Below, one piece after another: positions 63,322 to 64,000 of a stretch of 64,000 nt of DNA. Under the pieces are notes generated by a model. The model was not told where the DNA came from. It saw only the letters and a list, made by a program, of their open reading frames with translations, and searched no databases. Position numbers and translations under genes: made by a program. This DNA is from Marinobacter zhanjiangensis (GTDB taxonomy: Bacteria; Pseudomonadota; Gammaproteobacteria; Pseudomonadales; Oleiphilaceae). Positions within the stretch are counted from its first letter, which is position 1; the number at the start of each line of letters is the position of its first letter. Location: assembly GCF_014651935.1 (NCBI RefSeq), contig NZ_BMXV01000003.1:434001-498000 (forward strand), given 5' to 3'.

Positions 63322-63610
63322 TTTTGTGCCACCAAGTGTGAACCAGGTGCGGTTGTCGGCTTCTGCAATCGCTTGCCGTAGGTTACCGGTTCGTCGCGTT
63401 AACTGACCTCTGGCTACAGTCATGATGGCAGCAGTAACGATAGCCACATTGGTTCGTTACGGATCGTGTGGTCAGCGCAACCAAAAGGCTTCCAACGAGC
63501 TACGCATCCAGCAGGTCAACGCAGATTCGATGTTTTCTTCGTTGACGAAATGATGTGGGGAATTTCGGAATCGAGTTCCCTGCTGACCTGAAATACCGGG
63601 ATCCTGAATT
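63322..63610. other. Gap between the two ICMT-like genes
   Basis: 289 bp with no supportable gene in any frame. Position 63328-63344 repeats a 17-base segment also found at 49168-49184 (15 of 17). The DNA may be the decayed remains of a gene, since the two flanking genes are paralogues. No promoter could be defined. Confidence 0.4.
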
Positions 63611-64000
63611 ATGAACGCATCTGTTAGCCATGGCGGTGCATGGGGCATCGCACTTATCGTCATCGTACTGGTGTCCTGGTTCTTCTATCGCTACTTTGCA
63701 CCAAAAAGCTGGCGCGAGTGGGCCGGTGCCGGCGCTGTGCAGGCCTTTATCATCGCTCTGTATGCGGAAATGTACGGCTTCCCGCTCACCGTTTACCTGC
63801 TGGTCCGTTTCTTTGGCCTGGACAGTGAGTTCGTCAGTGCAAGCCTCTGGTCCTCGCTGGTCGGGCTGGGCGAAATCGGTATGCTTGTCTCAATGCTGCT
63901 TGGCTATGCTATCGCGTTCACCGGCATCGGTCTGTTCATTCAGGGGTGGCGTCAGGTGTACCGGGCACGCAAGGAAGACAAACTGGTTACCGACGGGCTT
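63611..64000 (+). CDS. ICMT-like membrane methyltransferase, copy 2, cut by the window end
   Basis: 130 codons visible, open to the last base. It starts MNASVSHGGAWGIALIVIVLVSWFFYRYF and then parallels copy 1: LYAEMYGFPLTVYLLVRFFG against LFTEMYGFPLTLYFLAG, and GWRQVYRARKEDKLVTDGL against GWRTLYAAQKEGKLATTGL. The catalytic region lies beyond the window. It is a tandem paralogue, either from duplication or from joint acquisition. Confidence 0.82.
   Translation, partial: MNASVSHGGAWGIALIVIVLVSWFFYRYFAPKSWREWAGAGAVQAFIIALYAEMYGFPLTVYLLVRFFGLDSEFVSASLWSSLVGLGEIGMLVSMLLGYAIAFTGIGLFIQGWRQVYRARKEDKLVTDGL

Overview
The window looks like chromosomal DNA of a marine, flagellated, respiring gammaproteobacterium, most likely Marinobacter or a close relative. 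This is inferred from moderate-to-high GC, the polar-flagellum genes fliD-fliS, a gspN-gspC-gspD block, several c-type cytochromes and a copper island. No rRNA is present to fix the taxonomy. No plasmid, phage or CRISPR signature was seen.

Layout. 0-2.4 kb: end of a flagellar locus (fliD, truncated by the window edge, then fliS). 2.4-9.6 kb: housekeeping genes (argG bracketed by two related palindromic repeats, yajQ, ampG, an alkyltransferase-like gene, fxsA, and groESL with a textbook sigma-32 promoter). 9.8-13.6 kb: type II secretion genes gspN-gspC-gspD. 13.7-22.5 kb: on the minus strand an M48 protease, LemA, a GGDEF/EAL protein, sodB and purEK, then a plus-strand coiled-coil membrane protein. 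22.7-23.0 kb: tRNA-Val, tRNA-Asp, tRNA-Val. 23.3-31.2 kb: a small lipoprotein, a minus-strand regulatory trio (OmpR-type regulator, FecR/LysM protein, CHASE2 histidine kinase) and topB. 31.3-41.4 kb: bolA, yciO, an unknown gene, an SDR and an acyl-CoA ligase. A periplasmic molybdenum hydroxylase follows (XdhC, MobA-like transferase, molybdopterin subunit, 2Fe-2S subunit, triheme cytochrome c).

41.6-49.1 kb: mixed accessory genes (membrane-anchored MtfA-like peptidase, DJ-1/PfpI protein, cytochrome c with a His/Asp-rich tail, shikimate kinase, aldo/keto reductase, a chemoreceptor with a haem c motif, a PEP-CTERM VWA protein). This stretch also carries the C-terminal stub of a lost aldehyde dehydrogenase and a 268-bp palindromic, MITE-like element.

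49.5-64 kb: a metal-handling island. It starts with a HupE/UreJ protein and its membrane-anchor partner, preceded by the decayed C-terminus of a cation diffusion facilitator, and an unrelated NYN-domain gene. Next comes a CopRS-like two-component system divergent from cupredoxin-copA-copB. copA carries a single-base frameshift. Then follow a small ferredoxin-fold-like protein, an APC permease, a small membrane protein, a Cu(I) P1B-type ATPase, a DUF2933 protein and two tandem ICMT-like membrane methyltransferases, the last cut by the window end.

How the island may work. Periplasmic copper would be bound by the cupredoxin and oxidised by CopA with CopB in the outer membrane. Cytoplasmic Cu(I) would be exported by the ATPase. 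Two 17-bp direct-repeat boxes (TTCAGG-N5-TTCAGG and its inverse) lie between copRS and the cupredoxin gene. A third box with the same layout lies upstream of the DUF2933/ICMT genes, which ties those poorly understood genes to the copper response by inference. A separate FNR/Anr-like box sits before the permease/ATPase operon.
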